This document shows, one piece after another, positions 1-9,307 of a DNA stretch of 64,000 nt (the stretch's first letter is position 1; each line of letters begins with the position of its first letter). Where the stretch lies: the NCBI RefSeq assembly GCF_018224885.1, contig NZ_JAGTXB010000003.1:310001-374000 (forward strand), in the 5' to 3' direction. Position numbers and translations under genes: made by a program. The notes under the pieces were generated by a model. The model made no database searches. It was not told the origin of the DNA and saw nothing but the letters and a program-made list of their open reading frames with translations. This DNA is from Chitinophaga hostae. Its GTDB lineage: Bacteria; Bacteroidota; Bacteroidia; Chitinophagales; Chitinophagaceae.

Positions 1-452
1 GCCACCTTACCGGCATTGCCTACATTTTCGAGAAAAATATTACAATCCCTGATAGCCTTATAGCAGGCCACACCATCCCTGTCGCCGGTCATGTAGTTGG
101 AGATGGGATTTGACGTATTCTGATCTCCATAATTCAGTCTTAGTACATTGGTAGACCTGATATTATTAGTGGGGTCCAGCACAAATACCTCATCGCTGGC
201 GGAAAGTCCCACGTTGTAAGTGGGATCGTAGTTAACAGGAATGTAGGCATAACAGGAGAATAAATATTTTTCAGCTTCCGTTTTGGAAGTAAAGGCATTA
301 TCGATGGTGGCCACATTATCCGGTACTACATCCAGGAAAGGCTTTTTACAGGCGGTTCCGCCGATGATGAGCAAACAGGTGATGTAATATATTACACGAT
401 GCAGGGCCTGTATACCGGCAAGGCCTTTGCGCTTAAACTTATTATCGCTCAT
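1..452 (-). CDS. SusD/RagB-family outer-membrane lipoprotein (N-terminal part, runs off left edge)
   Basis: The minus-strand frame opens with an ATG at 452 and stays open to the window edge, so only about 150 N-terminal residues are visible. A hydrophobic signal segment leads to a lipobox-like GGTACKK, followed by the typical SusD opening FLDVVPDN. SusD proteins are surface lipoproteins that cap a SusC channel and bind the substrate. The gene starts 22 bases after the SusC receptor stop, so the two are one transcription unit. The substrate cannot be read from this part. Family assignment is firm; the rest of the protein is outside the window. Confidence 0.88.
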   Translation of the reverse strand, partial: MSDNKFKRKGLAGIQALHRVIYYITCLLIIGGTACKKPFLDVVPDNVATIDNAFTSKTEAEKYLFSCYAYIPVNYDPTYNVGLSASDEVFVLDPTNNIRSTNVLRLNYGDQNTSNPISNYMTGDRDGVACYKAIRDCNIFLENVGNAGKV

Positions 453-473
453 ATGATTAATGCTTTATGAATG

Positions 474-3400
474 TTAGAAACCAACTGCTACTCCCACATT
501 ATAAACCCGCTGAACAGGGTATCCCAGTCCGGACGCGCCCATCTCAGGATCCCATAGCTTAAAGGCGCTGATGCTAAACAAATTCAGGCCGTTGGCATAA
601 ATCCGCCCGCTGCTCAGGCGTAATTTCTTCAGCAACGAACCGGTAATGTTATACCCGATCTCAGCTGATTTCATGCGTAAAAACGAACCATCCCGTAACC
701 ACCAGGTAGATGTTTGCGTATTATTTTCTGAGATAGTATTGCTTAAGCGGGGCCAGAAAGCATAGGAGTTGCGGTTGTCTTCCGACCAGTGGCTATCTGC
801 AATCACCTGCAGCAACCCGTTCTGGTATCCTCCGTTCAGGTAAAAAGGCGTGGTGTTGGCGGCGTTAATAATAAAAGAAGACCTGGCGGATCCCTGGAAA
901 AAAGTGCTCAGATCAAAATTTTTATATCCTATGGAAAAACCGGCACCATAGATAATTTCCGGCGTGTATGGGAATCCGATTGGAACATAGTCGGCATCGG
1001 TAATTTTTCCATCTCCGTTAACATCACGGTATTTAATATCCCCGCCCATGATACTGCCATATTGCAGGGGAGAATTATTTACTTCCGCCTGGTCCACAAA
1101 CAGTTTCTCTGCAATCAGGCCATAGATCTGGCCCAGCGAGTTTCCTACTTTAGATAAGTTCCGGTTATTTTCTGCATACTGTGGTTCTTCGTTTACCAGC
1201 AGTTTACTTTTAGCATAGGTAAAAGTACCGCGTGCCTGTATCCACAGCGAATTATTAAATGTTTTGCGGTAGTCGGCCACCAGGTCAATTCCCCTGCTAA
1301 ATGCCTTCCCGGCATTGGAAGAAATATTGGCCTGCAATCCCATAGAGCTGGGTACGGTGCCCCTCACCATGAGGATATTGGTACGTTTTTGCTCATAGGC
1401 ATCTACTGTGATGGTAAAATCCTTAAATATTGTAAGGTCCATCCCGATGTTGGTTTGCTTCGACAGCTCCCAGGTGATATCGCGGTTTTCATAACGGTTA
1501 ATCGCTACGGTGGGCCGGTTATAGGTAAAATTGGTACCGAAGTATCCTGTTGCGCCGCCATTTAGATTAACATCTGAGAGATAGAAAAACCGGTCGGTGG
1601 CGCTGCCGATCTGGTCGTTGCCCACCAGGCCGTAAGTAAACCGAAACTTCAGCTGGTCAATAGTATTAGCCAGTGGCTTAAAGAATTTTTCATTCGATAC
1701 AATCCAGCCTCCTCCTACTGAGGGGAAAAAGCCAAAGCGGTGGTTGGCGGCAAATCTTTCTGAGCCGTTATATCCAAAGTTAAACTCGAAGAGGTAGCGG
1801 TTATCGTATCCGTAGGTAAACCTGCCGGATATGCCCTGGTTGCGGGCCGGCAAAGAAAGCTGCAAACTGGAGGCATTTCCGGTAAGATAATTCCTGATGG
1901 TACCTATTACCATGCCTCCTACGTTATGCACATTATCGAAGATCCTCGAATAGTTTACAGCTACTTCGGCATAGGTGGTAGTATTCACATTTTTATCGCC
2001 GGGTGCATAGGTGAGGTACTCTGTGGGTATATCACCAACGCTGCCAACGCCCCCGTCGTTGATCAGGCTTAAGCCGGTAAATTTTCCATCTACAGCACCT
2101 GAGCGGTAGTAATAGGGATTGTATTGGCGCGATACCGCAAAATTCGCATAACGCCCGGTATACGCCATCATCCTGGCAGAAAGCCCCGGAGTAACCGCCT
2201 GCAGATCCTGCCGCAAACTAAGCTGCGCCGTCAGCGTGCTGGTATTAGTGGCCTGGAACCCGGAAAGCGAACGGGCATAAGGGTTTACATATAACCCGCC
2301 GCCGCCTGGTATCAGGGCATTCCCAAACAGCGGATGTTTGGCATAGGGCAAGAGGTTCGACGGGTACACTGCCGGAAATGCCACCGGGTTACTCCAGATA
2401 GCGTTGTTAAAAGTAGCGGCGCCGCCGCCAATAGGGCCATTGTAATCATCGAACTGTCCTTTGAGACTTACCAATGCTTCCGTTGTTTTGGTAAGATTTA
2501 AAGTAACGTTTGATAAAATGGAATATGAACGGAGCTTGATATTATTGCTGAAGTTATTCAGCTTATTTTCTTTGAGGATACCATTATCAATATTATAGGT
2601 CATTGCCAGGTAATACTTTGCCTTGTCAGAACCTCCGCTGGCATTGATATTAAAACGTTGGTTGGTGGTGCGGTCTTTTATTAGCTGCTGTATCCAGTTG
2701 TTATTAGGATACAATAACGGATCATCTCCCGCGGCGGTATGATCAATTTTATTTTGTGAGTATGGCAATACTCCCAGCGGGTTTCTCGTCAGCACCGCCT
2801 CGTTGGCGAGTTTCATATAAGTAATATTATCTGCCAGTTTAAAATTTTGGGTATTGGCAGATGTGGAATTCTCCATGCGGAAATTAAAACGCATTTTTCC
2901 CAGGTTACCCGTTTTGGTAGTTACCAGTATCACGCCGTTGGCGCCCCTGGCCCCATACAGCGAAGAGGCCGTAGCGTCTTTCAATACAGAAAAACCCGCG
3001 ATATCATCCGGTTGCAGCCTGGCAAGATCCCTGGAGGATGATTCTATATTATCAATTAAAATCAGCGGGTCTACTTTTCCGGCGCCGAAGGTTCCCACGC
3101 CTCTGACAAAAAACTGTGCATTGTCGGCACCGGGTTCTCCGCTTCGCTGGTAAGAGATCACTCCCGGTATCCTGCCGGCCAGCATGGTGGTAAGGTTACC
3201 GGTAGGTCCTTTGAGTTCCTTGGGCTCAATAGCGGTAATAGAACTGACCATACTGGATTTTTTCTGGGTGCCGTAAGCGACCACCACCACATCTTTGATG
3301 GTGTTATCCCTGGGGGAAAGCAATATCTCATAATCACCGGGACTACTTTTAACGGGTATTTCTTTCGACATATAACCCACATACTGCACCACCAGTATTT

Positions 3401-3956
3401 TATTGTCTCCCGTAATTTTCAACTTAAAACGGCCATCCTGGTCTGTTTTAGCGCCGGTGGTGGTGCCTTTAAGCATTACCGTTGCCATCGGTAGCGGGGT
3501 ACGGGTATCTTCCGCCAGCACCAGTCCCGCTATCTGCCGCTCCTGTGCTGCGCCGGAATGTTGTTTCTCTGCCTGACCAGTATTATCGGCCACGGCTTTC
3601 GTGCCCCGTTTTATCAACACCACATTTTTCTTTAACTCATACAACAAACTTCTGCCTTTCAGGACCTCGTTCAGCACCGTGGTCACCCTGGCATTGGTAT
3701 ACTCAATGGGGCCGCTGACTACTTCGCTTTTCAACAGGTCGTCGCTGTAAAAAAAAGTGAGGTCTGTTTGTTTTTCAATCGCCTGGAAAATGCCTTCCAG
3801 CGTCATATTATTTCCTTTGACGGTCACCGTGGATACAGGAGTACTTTGACTTCGCGCATTAACATTTAAAAAAATGAGCAAAATAATGGTGATACATACC
3901 CTGGAACCGGCAATAAAACGCCGGCCAGTCTTCAATAACGGGATACTTCTTTTCAT
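474..3956 (-). CDS. SusC/RagA-family TonB-dependent receptor with STN domain
   Basis: About 1160 residues. I place the start at the ATG at 3956 (MKRSIPLL, followed by a signal peptide); the open frame continues upstream to 4100 but that stretch looks non-coding. Order: signal peptide, STN domain (about residues 40-117), carboxypeptidase-regulatory-like beta domain (about 140-225), plug with the SusC signature MLAGRIPGVISYQ and GANGVILVTT, then a large beta-barrel ending in an aromatic residue. It imports substrate across the outer membrane using TonB energy, with the SusD-like lipoprotein that follows it. The STN domain is the part that signals to a FecR anti-sigma factor, which fits the divergent sigma/FecR pair at 4198-5986. 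Confidence 0.93.
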   Translation of the reverse strand: MKRSIPLLKTGRRFIAGSRVCITIILLIFLNVNARSQSTPVSTVTVKGNNMTLEGIFQAIEKQTDLTFFYSDDLLKSEVVSGPIEYTNARVTTVLNEVLKGRSLLYELKKNVVLIKRGTKAVADNTGQAEKQHSGAAQERQIAGLVLAEDTRTPLPMATVMLKGTTTGAKTDQDGRFKLKITGDNKILVVQYVGYMSKEIPVKSSPGDYEILLSPRDNTIKDVVVVAYGTQKKSSMVSSITAIEPKELKGPTGNLTTMLAGRIPGVISYQRSGEPGADNAQFFVRGVGTFGAGKVDPLILIDNIESSSRDLARLQPDDIAGFSVLKDATASSLYGARGANGVILVTTKTGNLGKMRFNFRMENSTSANTQNFKLADNITYMKLANEAVLTRNPLGVLPYSQNKIDHTAAGDDPLLYPNNNWIQQLIKDRTTNQRFNINASGGSDKAKYYLAMTYNIDNGILKENKLNNFSNNIKLRSYSILSNVTLNLTKTTEALVSLKGQFDDYNGPIGGGAATFNNAIWSNPVAFPAVYPSNLLPYAKHPLFGNALIPGGGGLYVNPYARSLSGFQATNTSTLTAQLSLRQDLQAVTPGLSARMMAYTGRYANFAVSRQYNPYYYRSGAVDGKFTGLSLINDGGVGSVGDIPTEYLTYAPGDKNVNTTTYAEVAVNYSRIFDNVHNVGGMVIGTIRNYLTGNASSLQLSLPARNQGISGRFTYGYDNRYLFEFNFGYNGSERFAANHRFGFFPSVGGGWIVSNEKFFKPLANTIDQLKFRFTYGLVGNDQIGSATDRFFYLSDVNLNGGATGYFGTNFTYNRPTVAINRYENRDITWELSKQTNIGMDLTIFKDFTITVDAYEQKRTNILMVRGTVPSSMGLQANISSNAGKAFSRGIDLVADYRKTFNNSLWIQARGTFTYAKSKLLVNEEPQYAENNRNLSKVGNSLGQIYGLIAEKLFVDQAEVNNSPLQYGSIMGGDIKYRDVNGDGKITDADYVPIGFPYTPEIIYGAGFSIGYKNFDLSTFFQGSARSSFIINAANTTPFYLNGGYQNGLLQVIADSHWSEDNRNSYAFWPRLSNTISENNTQTSTWWLRDGSFLRMKSAEIGYNITGSLLKKLRLSSGRIYANGLNLFSISAFKLWDPEMGASGLGYPVQRVYNVGVAVGF

Positions 3957-4197
3957 TTTCCTTGTTTGGTTGACAATGACTGTAACGTGGTAACTATAAG
4001 TGCTGGTTTTTATGGCGCACTCTATTAAGACGACACATTTAAAAAATGGGTGAATGAAAAACCCGTATCCCGCTTGCTTAAAAAAATTAATAATTGTCAA
4101 ACTAACATTTTATCAGACAAACACCCTATATTTAACTTCAATGTCCCTGATGAATATTATCCGCGTTATCTAATCAACCAGTCTAAAAAGTATTTTT

Positions 4198-4785
4198 ATG
4201 CCTGAACACCCGGGAGATGAAGTCATACTTGCATTATTAAAAACTGGCAACACCGGTGATGCTTTCGAGTTTATTTTTAAAAAATATTACCGGTTAATGT
4301 GGACAAAAGCCTATCTCGGCACCAACGATCCGGTGGCGGCAGACGATCTTGTGCAGTTAGTATTGAGTGGTATGTGGGAAAAGAAATTGTACCGCAATAT
4401 AAACGGCTGTCTTAAAAGTTACCTGCTTACGGCTGTCCGCAACCAGGTAAACGACTATCATAAGGTGAAACAAAGGGCGCTGAAAAAGATTGAGAAATAC
4501 GCTGAAACGGTGACGCATTCCGGCATGTACGAGTCAAATATTCTTAAGGAAAGGGACATGGAAGATCGGTGGAACGCACAGGAGCAACTTCACCGGCAGC
4601 TCCATGAATTATTGAGCGAGCTGCCGGCCCAGCGTCAGCGGGCATTTACGTTGGTGTACATGCAACAAAAAAAATATCATGAAGTGGCCGACAATATGGG
4701 GATCAGCATCAATTCACTGAAAACCCATCTTAAAATAGCTGTTAAAACACTGCGCAACAAACTGCTCCCGCCAGTGTCGGAATGA
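4198..4785 (+). CDS. RNA polymerase ECF sigma factor (FecI-like)
   Basis: 195 residues, the normal size for an ECF sigma factor. Region 2 is visible as the segment with AADDLVQLVLSGMWEKK, and region 4 as ELPAQRQRAFTLVYMQQKKY followed by the helix-turn-helix HEVADNMGISINSLKTHLK. It directs RNA polymerase to promoters of a cognate uptake locus, most likely the divergent SusC/SusD genes starting at 3956. The FecR anti-sigma gene follows almost at once. No strong -33/-7 pair is visible upstream; TATATTTA at 4127-4134 is one base off the Bacteroidota -7 consensus. Confidence 0.92.
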   Translation: MPEHPGDEVILALLKTGNTGDAFEFIFKKYYRLMWTKAYLGTNDPVAADDLVQLVLSGMWEKKLYRNINGCLKSYLLTAVRNQVNDYHKVKQRALKKIEKYAETVTHSGMYESNILKERDMEDRWNAQEQLHRQLHELLSELPAQRQRAFTLVYMQQKKYHEVADNMGISINSLKTHLKIAVKTLRNKLLPPVSE

Positions 4786-4828
4786 AATGTACTGCAAGCG
4801 TTCACCTCTCTCATTAAGTTTACTATCA

Positions 4829-5986
4829 ATGACCTCTGATAAGCAACATACTGATCAATTAATGCTGGAAAAGCTGACCGGGATGATTTCCCCGGAAGAC
4901 GACCATACGCTCCGGCGGCTTATGGCCGCCGATCCTGCATTGAAAGATGCGTTCAGCCGTATGCAAGAGCAACTCCACACCCCCGCGGCAAAGCAATACC
5001 TCCGTCAACTGGATGAAACACAGCTGTGGGAAAAACGAAAACACCTGTTTCAAAAAGGCAATATCCGCCACATGCGGGTATTATACCGGGGAGCAGCAGC
5101 TGGTTTGTTGCTGCTGCTTGGCAGCGCTTTGTACCTGTTCCTTTCCCGGGAACAACAACCCCATCCCCTTGCGGGCGTAAAGCCGGCGGCAACAGCCAAT
5201 AATGTTATACTGCAGATGGCCAACGGGCAAACCATCGTTCTTTCCGATACGGCACAATCAGCGCTGCTCAACATCGGCGCCGCGCAGATGCGGGTATCGC
5301 CCAAAAGCCTGCAGTATGAATCCGCCGACGCCAATGCACCCATGGCCATGAACCTCTTACAAGTGCCCGCCGGAAAAGACTATAAACTTACCCTGCCGGA
5401 CAGTACGGAAATATGGCTGAATGCCATGTCCGAGATCAGGTTCCCGGTATCCTTCAACGGTCCTACGCGTGAAGTATTTGTAAATGGGGAAGCCTATTTT
5501 TCTGTCAGCAAAGATATCAACCGGCCTTTTATTGTACACACAGGCCAGTTTTCTGTTAATGTGCTTGGCACGGCATTTAATATCAACACCTACAGCAGTA
5601 ATAGTCCCCGGCTCTCGCTTTCTTCGGGTAAAGTTGCACTGAAAAGTAAAACCGGTAACCAAAGTGTGCAGCTGTCGCCAGGTTATGAAGCCACCTACAA
5701 TTCCCAACAGAACAATGGTTTCAGGGTGGATGCGTTTAATGCAAGGAATACGCTTGCCTGGATGGAAGGGAAATACTATTTCAGGAATACTACGTTAAAG
5801 GAAATTGCCATGGTGATCAGGCGCCTGTTTGATGTAACCGTACAATTCAATACGGCTGGTGTGGAGAATATGAACGTGAGTGGCGTGCTCACCAAAAAAG
5901 ACGGGCTGCCGGAATTTATGGATAACCTGTCAAAAACCACCGACATCAAATACCAGCTGAACGGCAGTGTACTTCAGATTCTGTAA
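4829..5986 (+). CDS. FecR-family anti-sigma factor with DUF4974
   Basis: About 385 residues from the ATG at 4829 (MTSDKQHTDQ). An in-frame ATG at 4787 directly behind the sigma stop would add 14 atypical residues. Order: short cytoplasmic N-terminal part that would bind the sigma factor, one membrane span (GAAAGLLLLLGSALYLFL), periplasmic FecR domain (LTLPDSTEIWLNAMSEIRFP, VNGEAYFSV, VLGTAFNINTY), and a C-terminal DUF4974 segment (GKYYFRNTTLKEIAMVI). It holds the upstream ECF sigma factor until the STN domain of its receptor, probably the one at 474-3956, reports substrate. Sigma and anti-sigma are co-transcribed. Confidence 0.92.
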   Translation: MTSDKQHTDQLMLEKLTGMISPEDDHTLRRLMAADPALKDAFSRMQEQLHTPAAKQYLRQLDETQLWEKRKHLFQKGNIRHMRVLYRGAAAGLLLLLGSALYLFLSREQQPHPLAGVKPAATANNVILQMANGQTIVLSDTAQSALLNIGAAQMRVSPKSLQYESADANAPMAMNLLQVPAGKDYKLTLPDSTEIWLNAMSEIRFPVSFNGPTREVFVNGEAYFSVSKDINRPFIVHTGQFSVNVLGTAFNINTYSSNSPRLSLSSGKVALKSKTGNQSVQLSPGYEATYNSQQNNGFRVDAFNARNTLAWMEGKYYFRNTTLKEIAMVIRRLFDVTVQFNTAGVENMNVSGVLTKKDGLPEFMDNLSKTTDIKYQLNGSVLQIL

Positions 5987-6034
5987 AATTCCGGCGATGC
6001 AAATGCGGGATCTCCAGGTTACCGAAATCACCGG

Positions 6035-6042
6035 TATATTTG
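6035..6042 (+). promoter_or_regulatory. Bacteroidota -7 promoter element TATATTTG
   Basis: TATATTTG matches TAnnTTTG exactly and lies 27 bases before the ATG at 6070. It supports starting the MmcQ/YjbR-like gene at 6070, because the earlier in-frame ATG at 6040 falls inside the element. No clear -33 TTG is seen. Confidence 0.55.
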
Positions 6043-6069
6043 CAGTACTATCCAACAAACACGTTTAGC

Positions 6070-6393
6070 ATGATCACCGGAAAAGCATTTACAGAAATGG
6101 CGCTTTCTTTTCCAGGAACCGGGCAGCAGCCGCATTTTGAACGAACCGGTTTTAAAGTAACCGGCAGGCGGATGTTCGCCAGCTACCTGGAGCAGGACAA
6201 TACCGCCAATATTTTTCTTACGCCACAGGAGCAGTCCCTGTTCTGCAAAATGGATAAGGAACATATTTACCCGGTACCCAACAAATGGGGCGAAAAAGGA
6301 GCCACTACTTTTGTACTCAGCAAGGTAGCGAGGGAACTGGTACTGGAGGCTTTATTATCTGCTTATAATGAAGTGATGAAGACAAAGAAATAG
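6070..6393 (+). CDS. MmcQ/YjbR family protein
   Basis: 107 residues from ATG 6070 (MITGKAFTEMALSFPGT). It has the layout of the small MmcQ/YjbR (CyaY-like fold) family: an early ALSFPGT, a central HFERTGFKV and RMFASYLEQD strand region, then NIFLTPQEQSLFCKMDKEHI, a WGEKGATTFVLSKV segment and a C-terminal helix. Members are often annotated as DNA-binding, but the role is unproven. It stands alone between fecR and the convergent GNAT gene. Confidence 0.75.
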   Translation: MITGKAFTEMALSFPGTGQQPHFERTGFKVTGRRMFASYLEQDNTANIFLTPQEQSLFCKMDKEHIYPVPNKWGEKGATTFVLSKVARELVLEALLSAYNEVMKTKK

Positions 6394-6424
6394 GTGAATA
6401 TACAAGTTCATAACCAGTTGTGAG

Positions 6425-6874
6425 TTATCTTAAATCATCTCTGTTAACCCAGTCGGCATAATTCAATTCAAACTTACTTTCGCCGTTGGCATACCTGCCA
6501 ACCAGGTTCCATCCCTGTAGCATATAGAATCGCTCTGCTCGTGTATTAGGCGCCGTTCCCAACACCAACTTTTCTTTGGTTTGCTGAAAGTACCAATCTA
6601 TCATGAGTCGATGTAACTCTTTTCCAATTCCCTTTTCCGCAAAGGCAGGGTCTACGAACAATGCCCATACACTTCTTTCCCGAAGGTCTACAATAGAGAA
6701 ACCTGCAATCCGGCCGTCTATCTCGCAAACCCACCCTTTTCCTTTTTCAGAAATATAATAAGCAACATCTTTATCCGGCACCAGGTCGGGATTACTCAGG
6801 GTATTTTCTTTCACCAGGTGTCTTACTACCTGGATCTGCTTAATATCTGAAAGTTTTGCAGTTCTGAAAATCAT
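6425..6874 (-). CDS. GNAT-family N-acetyltransferase
   Basis: 149 residues from the ATG at 6874 (MIFRTAKLSDIKQIQ). The acetyl-CoA-binding motif A is seen as VDPAFAEKGIGKELHRLM, preceded by a beta-strand hairpin IAGFSIVDLRERSVWALFVD, and motif B as GTAPNTRAERFYMLQGW. It would move an acetyl group from acetyl-CoA to a small molecule or amine; the acceptor is unknown. An earlier in-frame ATG at 6946 would overlap the 3' end of the upstream sialidase-like gene and adds an Ala-rich stretch, so it is not preferred. Confidence 0.87.
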   Translation of the reverse strand: MIFRTAKLSDIKQIQVVRHLVKENTLSNPDLVPDKDVAYYISEKGKGWVCEIDGRIAGFSIVDLRERSVWALFVDPAFAEKGIGKELHRLMIDWYFQQTKEKLVLGTAPNTRAERFYMLQGWNLVGRYANGESKFELNYADWVNRDDLR

Positions 6875-6924
6875 ACTTACAAACATACCAATTTTAGAAA
6901 TACCCCTGTTTACGGCTATATCGT

Positions 6925-8109
6925 TCATGGCAGCAGCTGCCGCCATTCTTCAGGCGTTACATAGCTCCTGAAGTTCCTGATCCGGTGAAATGTAAGGTAA
7001 TTGGCATTATGCTGATTATCCGCGCCACCATCTTTATCATCAAATGCAGTTCTTGATACCGCGATAATGTCCTTATTGTCAAACTGAAAATCGAAATATT
7101 GAAAACCGTGCTTCTCCACATCGGGATGATGCAGCACAATACCACAAACCTTCCACGTTTTCAGGTCAGATGATGACATTAACGCGGCAGTGTTCCTGGT
7201 CCTTTCAGGATTCCCGCCCCTGAATGCCTGCGGCACGTAGTTGCTGATGGTCCAGTAACGGTTGCTCACCGGATCATATCTTATGGAAAATTTTTTACAC
7301 GCGCCAGGGAAGTCAATGAACCCGGCGGCTGGTGTAAACGATATCTGGCTGCCATCGTCGTTGACGTTGATAATAGCAGCTTTCTCGTTTCCGTTTACGC
7401 GGTAGTCGGTTCGTAACACCGTTGCCACATGGCCATCCGGGGCAGGCACAGCGTTGCCTTCCAGCCAGCCTCCAAATTTACCATCCAGATAGGTGGAGTC
7501 ATATCCAAGCGTATTGGACACAGTCCAGCTCTCCGCATTAAGCAGGTCCGCATCTACCGGTGCAGAAATAATAAAAGAGCGAAAACCGGGCCCCCAGCCC
7601 CCGGGGCCATTGAGATCCTCCAGCGCTTTCCATATGCGGTTCTTGTAAATAAGCACTGGTGTTGGCGCCGAATGAAACCTGCCCTTAAGGAGTCTTCCCT
7701 GTTGTTCGGTATCCGGTTGGGTCCAGGAATGGCCGCCATCGGATGATCTGCGTATAACAACATCGCCACCGGCAGTTTCTGGTCCGATAATAAATACATC
7801 CTTCTTGTGCACAAATAATACGGACCACTCCTGGCCATTAATTTCGGCTATTTTTTCCCAGGATTTCCCCCGGTTGCCGGAGTTGAATACCTGGACCCTG
7901 CTCTTGCCGCTGCGGTTAGGGCCGAAATATTCGTGACTGGCCAGGTAATTTCCATTGGGCAGTATACAAATACTCGGAGAACCGATATATAATTTCTCTG
8001 TCGCGAAAACATGCTGAATGACTACGCCGGGTACCTTTCCTGAACCGGACTCCTGGGCGGAGGATGAAATGGTAAAGAGCAATGATGCAATGAACCCGAT
8101 GCTTTTCAT
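6925..8109 (-). CDS. Secreted BNR/sialidase-fold protein
   Basis: 394 residues with a cleavable signal peptide (MKSIGFIASLLFTISSSAQ). Asp-box motifs of the sialidase beta-propeller are visible: SSDGGHSW near residue 125 and a variant SGNRGKSW near 76. Spacing and length fit a six-bladed exo-alpha-sialidase/BNR-repeat protein. I cannot place the full catalytic set (Arg triad, Tyr, Glu) with certainty, so a sugar substrate is not claimed. It would act in the periplasm or outside the cell. It is transcribed away from the metalloprotease gene at 8287. Confidence 0.75.
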   Translation of the reverse strand: MKSIGFIASLLFTISSSAQESGSGKVPGVVIQHVFATEKLYIGSPSICILPNGNYLASHEYFGPNRSGKSRVQVFNSGNRGKSWEKIAEINGQEWSVLFVHKKDVFIIGPETAGGDVVIRRSSDGGHSWTQPDTEQQGRLLKGRFHSAPTPVLIYKNRIWKALEDLNGPGGWGPGFRSFIISAPVDADLLNAESWTVSNTLGYDSTYLDGKFGGWLEGNAVPAPDGHVATVLRTDYRVNGNEKAAIINVNDDGSQISFTPAAGFIDFPGACKKFSIRYDPVSNRYWTISNYVPQAFRGGNPERTRNTAALMSSSDLKTWKVCGIVLHHPDVEKHGFQYFDFQFDNKDIIAVSRTAFDDKDGGADNQHNANYLTFHRIRNFRSYVTPEEWRQLLP

Positions 8110-8286
8110 TTGGCTGTTATTATGTAGATGATGACAAACAATATAATACGAATTTCTTGCATCTGAAAGCTGTTTCTGGCCCTTGCCACGGCTCCTGTAA
8201 AAAAAATAAAAACCGGGTCACCCTTTTGCAGGGGTAACCTGTCATAAGTAAGAAAACCGTTTTTACCCAAAACCAAAATCAGAATT

Positions 8287-9264
8287 ATGAAAATCAGAAA
8301 ACTCGTTTGTGCATTGCTGCTAGGCATTGCAGTACTATCCGCCTGCAAAAAAAATGACTCCGCTAGCAAATCCCAGGATGACCCTACCGGGAAGCTCAAC
8401 GGATTAAGCATTACAGATGTGATAAAACTCGTTGGCGCCGGGTTTGATCCTTCTTTCACTGTTAAAACAACAGATGGTTACCTGGTGGAAGGAGACATAT
8501 TTGTGAGCAATGCATCCTTACGTGATCCCCGGAAAATAACAGGCCAGTATATGACTGACGACATCGTAGAAAACTATGACACCATCCGGTTAAAAGTAAA
8601 CGACAGTACCTATACCGGGTGGATTGCGGCCCTCGATAATGCAATCGCCCGCTATAACGGTGTTAAACTCAAACTTACTTTCATACGGGTGCCGCAGGAC
8701 TCAACGGCCGAGATCAACCTGGTACCCTATGTTTTTCCCGACCCATCCACTTTGGGGCAATCTGTTTTTCCTGGTGCTAACAAAAAACCAGGCAGCGAAA
8801 TAAAGTTGAAATCAACTGAGTATCCTAAGAAAGCAGAAGATTATGCAGGTAATGCATTGAGCCTGTTTGCCTGTGTGATCACCCACGAAATTGGTCATGC
8901 AATAGGTATGCGCCACACTGATGCCGGAGACCGCACCTTCAGCTGCCTTCCTAACTTATATGGTAATGCTACTTTTTTCAAGAACCTGGCGAAGTATACT
9001 AACCGGCAAATGAACAAACTGTATGGAGTAAACTGGTCTGATGCCGATTGGAATGGTATCAGGGATATCTATAACGGCAGGAATGAGTTTTCTTACTCAC
9101 CAGCTGCAAATATTCCGGGTACACCGGCAACAGCAAATGGCGATCCCGGATCCTGGATGCTGGCATGTATGGGTGATAATGACAGACCATTTACGAAAAA
9201 TGACACCATCGCACTTAAATATCTTTACCCGGTTAAAAAAGATACAGTGAACATAGCCAAGTAG
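8287..9264 (+). CDS. HEIGH-type zinc metalloprotease lipoprotein (M57-like)
   Basis: 325 residues. The N-terminus is a lipoprotein signal ending in VLSACKKND. The extended zinc motif HEIGHAIGMRH lies at residues 200-210 (three His ligands, catalytic Glu201), which is the metzincin pattern and matches the dual-action HEIGH metallopeptidase family. The protein should be membrane-anchored facing the periplasm or cell surface and cut proteins. It lies next to an S41 protease and a SusC/D module without glycosidases, which suggests peptide supply, though this link is inference. Confidence 0.85.
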   Translation: MKIRKLVCALLLGIAVLSACKKNDSASKSQDDPTGKLNGLSITDVIKLVGAGFDPSFTVKTTDGYLVEGDIFVSNASLRDPRKITGQYMTDDIVENYDTIRLKVNDSTYTGWIAALDNAIARYNGVKLKLTFIRVPQDSTAEINLVPYVFPDPSTLGQSVFPGANKKPGSEIKLKSTEYPKKAEDYAGNALSLFACVITHEIGHAIGMRHTDAGDRTFSCLPNLYGNATFFKNLAKYTNRQMNKLYGVNWSDADWNGIRDIYNGRNEFSYSPAANIPGTPATANGDPGSWMLACMGDNDRPFTKNDTIALKYLYPVKKDTVNIAK

Positions 9265-9307
9265 AACAACTAATAGTCTGTCATGTTCACCATGGCAGAC
9301 TATTTTG

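Noticed and set aside
3957..4100. N-terminal extension of the first SusC receptor (48 residues)
   Set aside because: The extra residues lack a signal peptide and precede one; the ATG at 3956 has a ribosome-site-like AAGGAAA and a normal signal sequence.
6925..8109. Confident assignment as an exo-alpha-sialidase
   Set aside because: Asp boxes support the fold, but the catalytic Arg triad and Tyr/Glu pair could not be placed with certainty.
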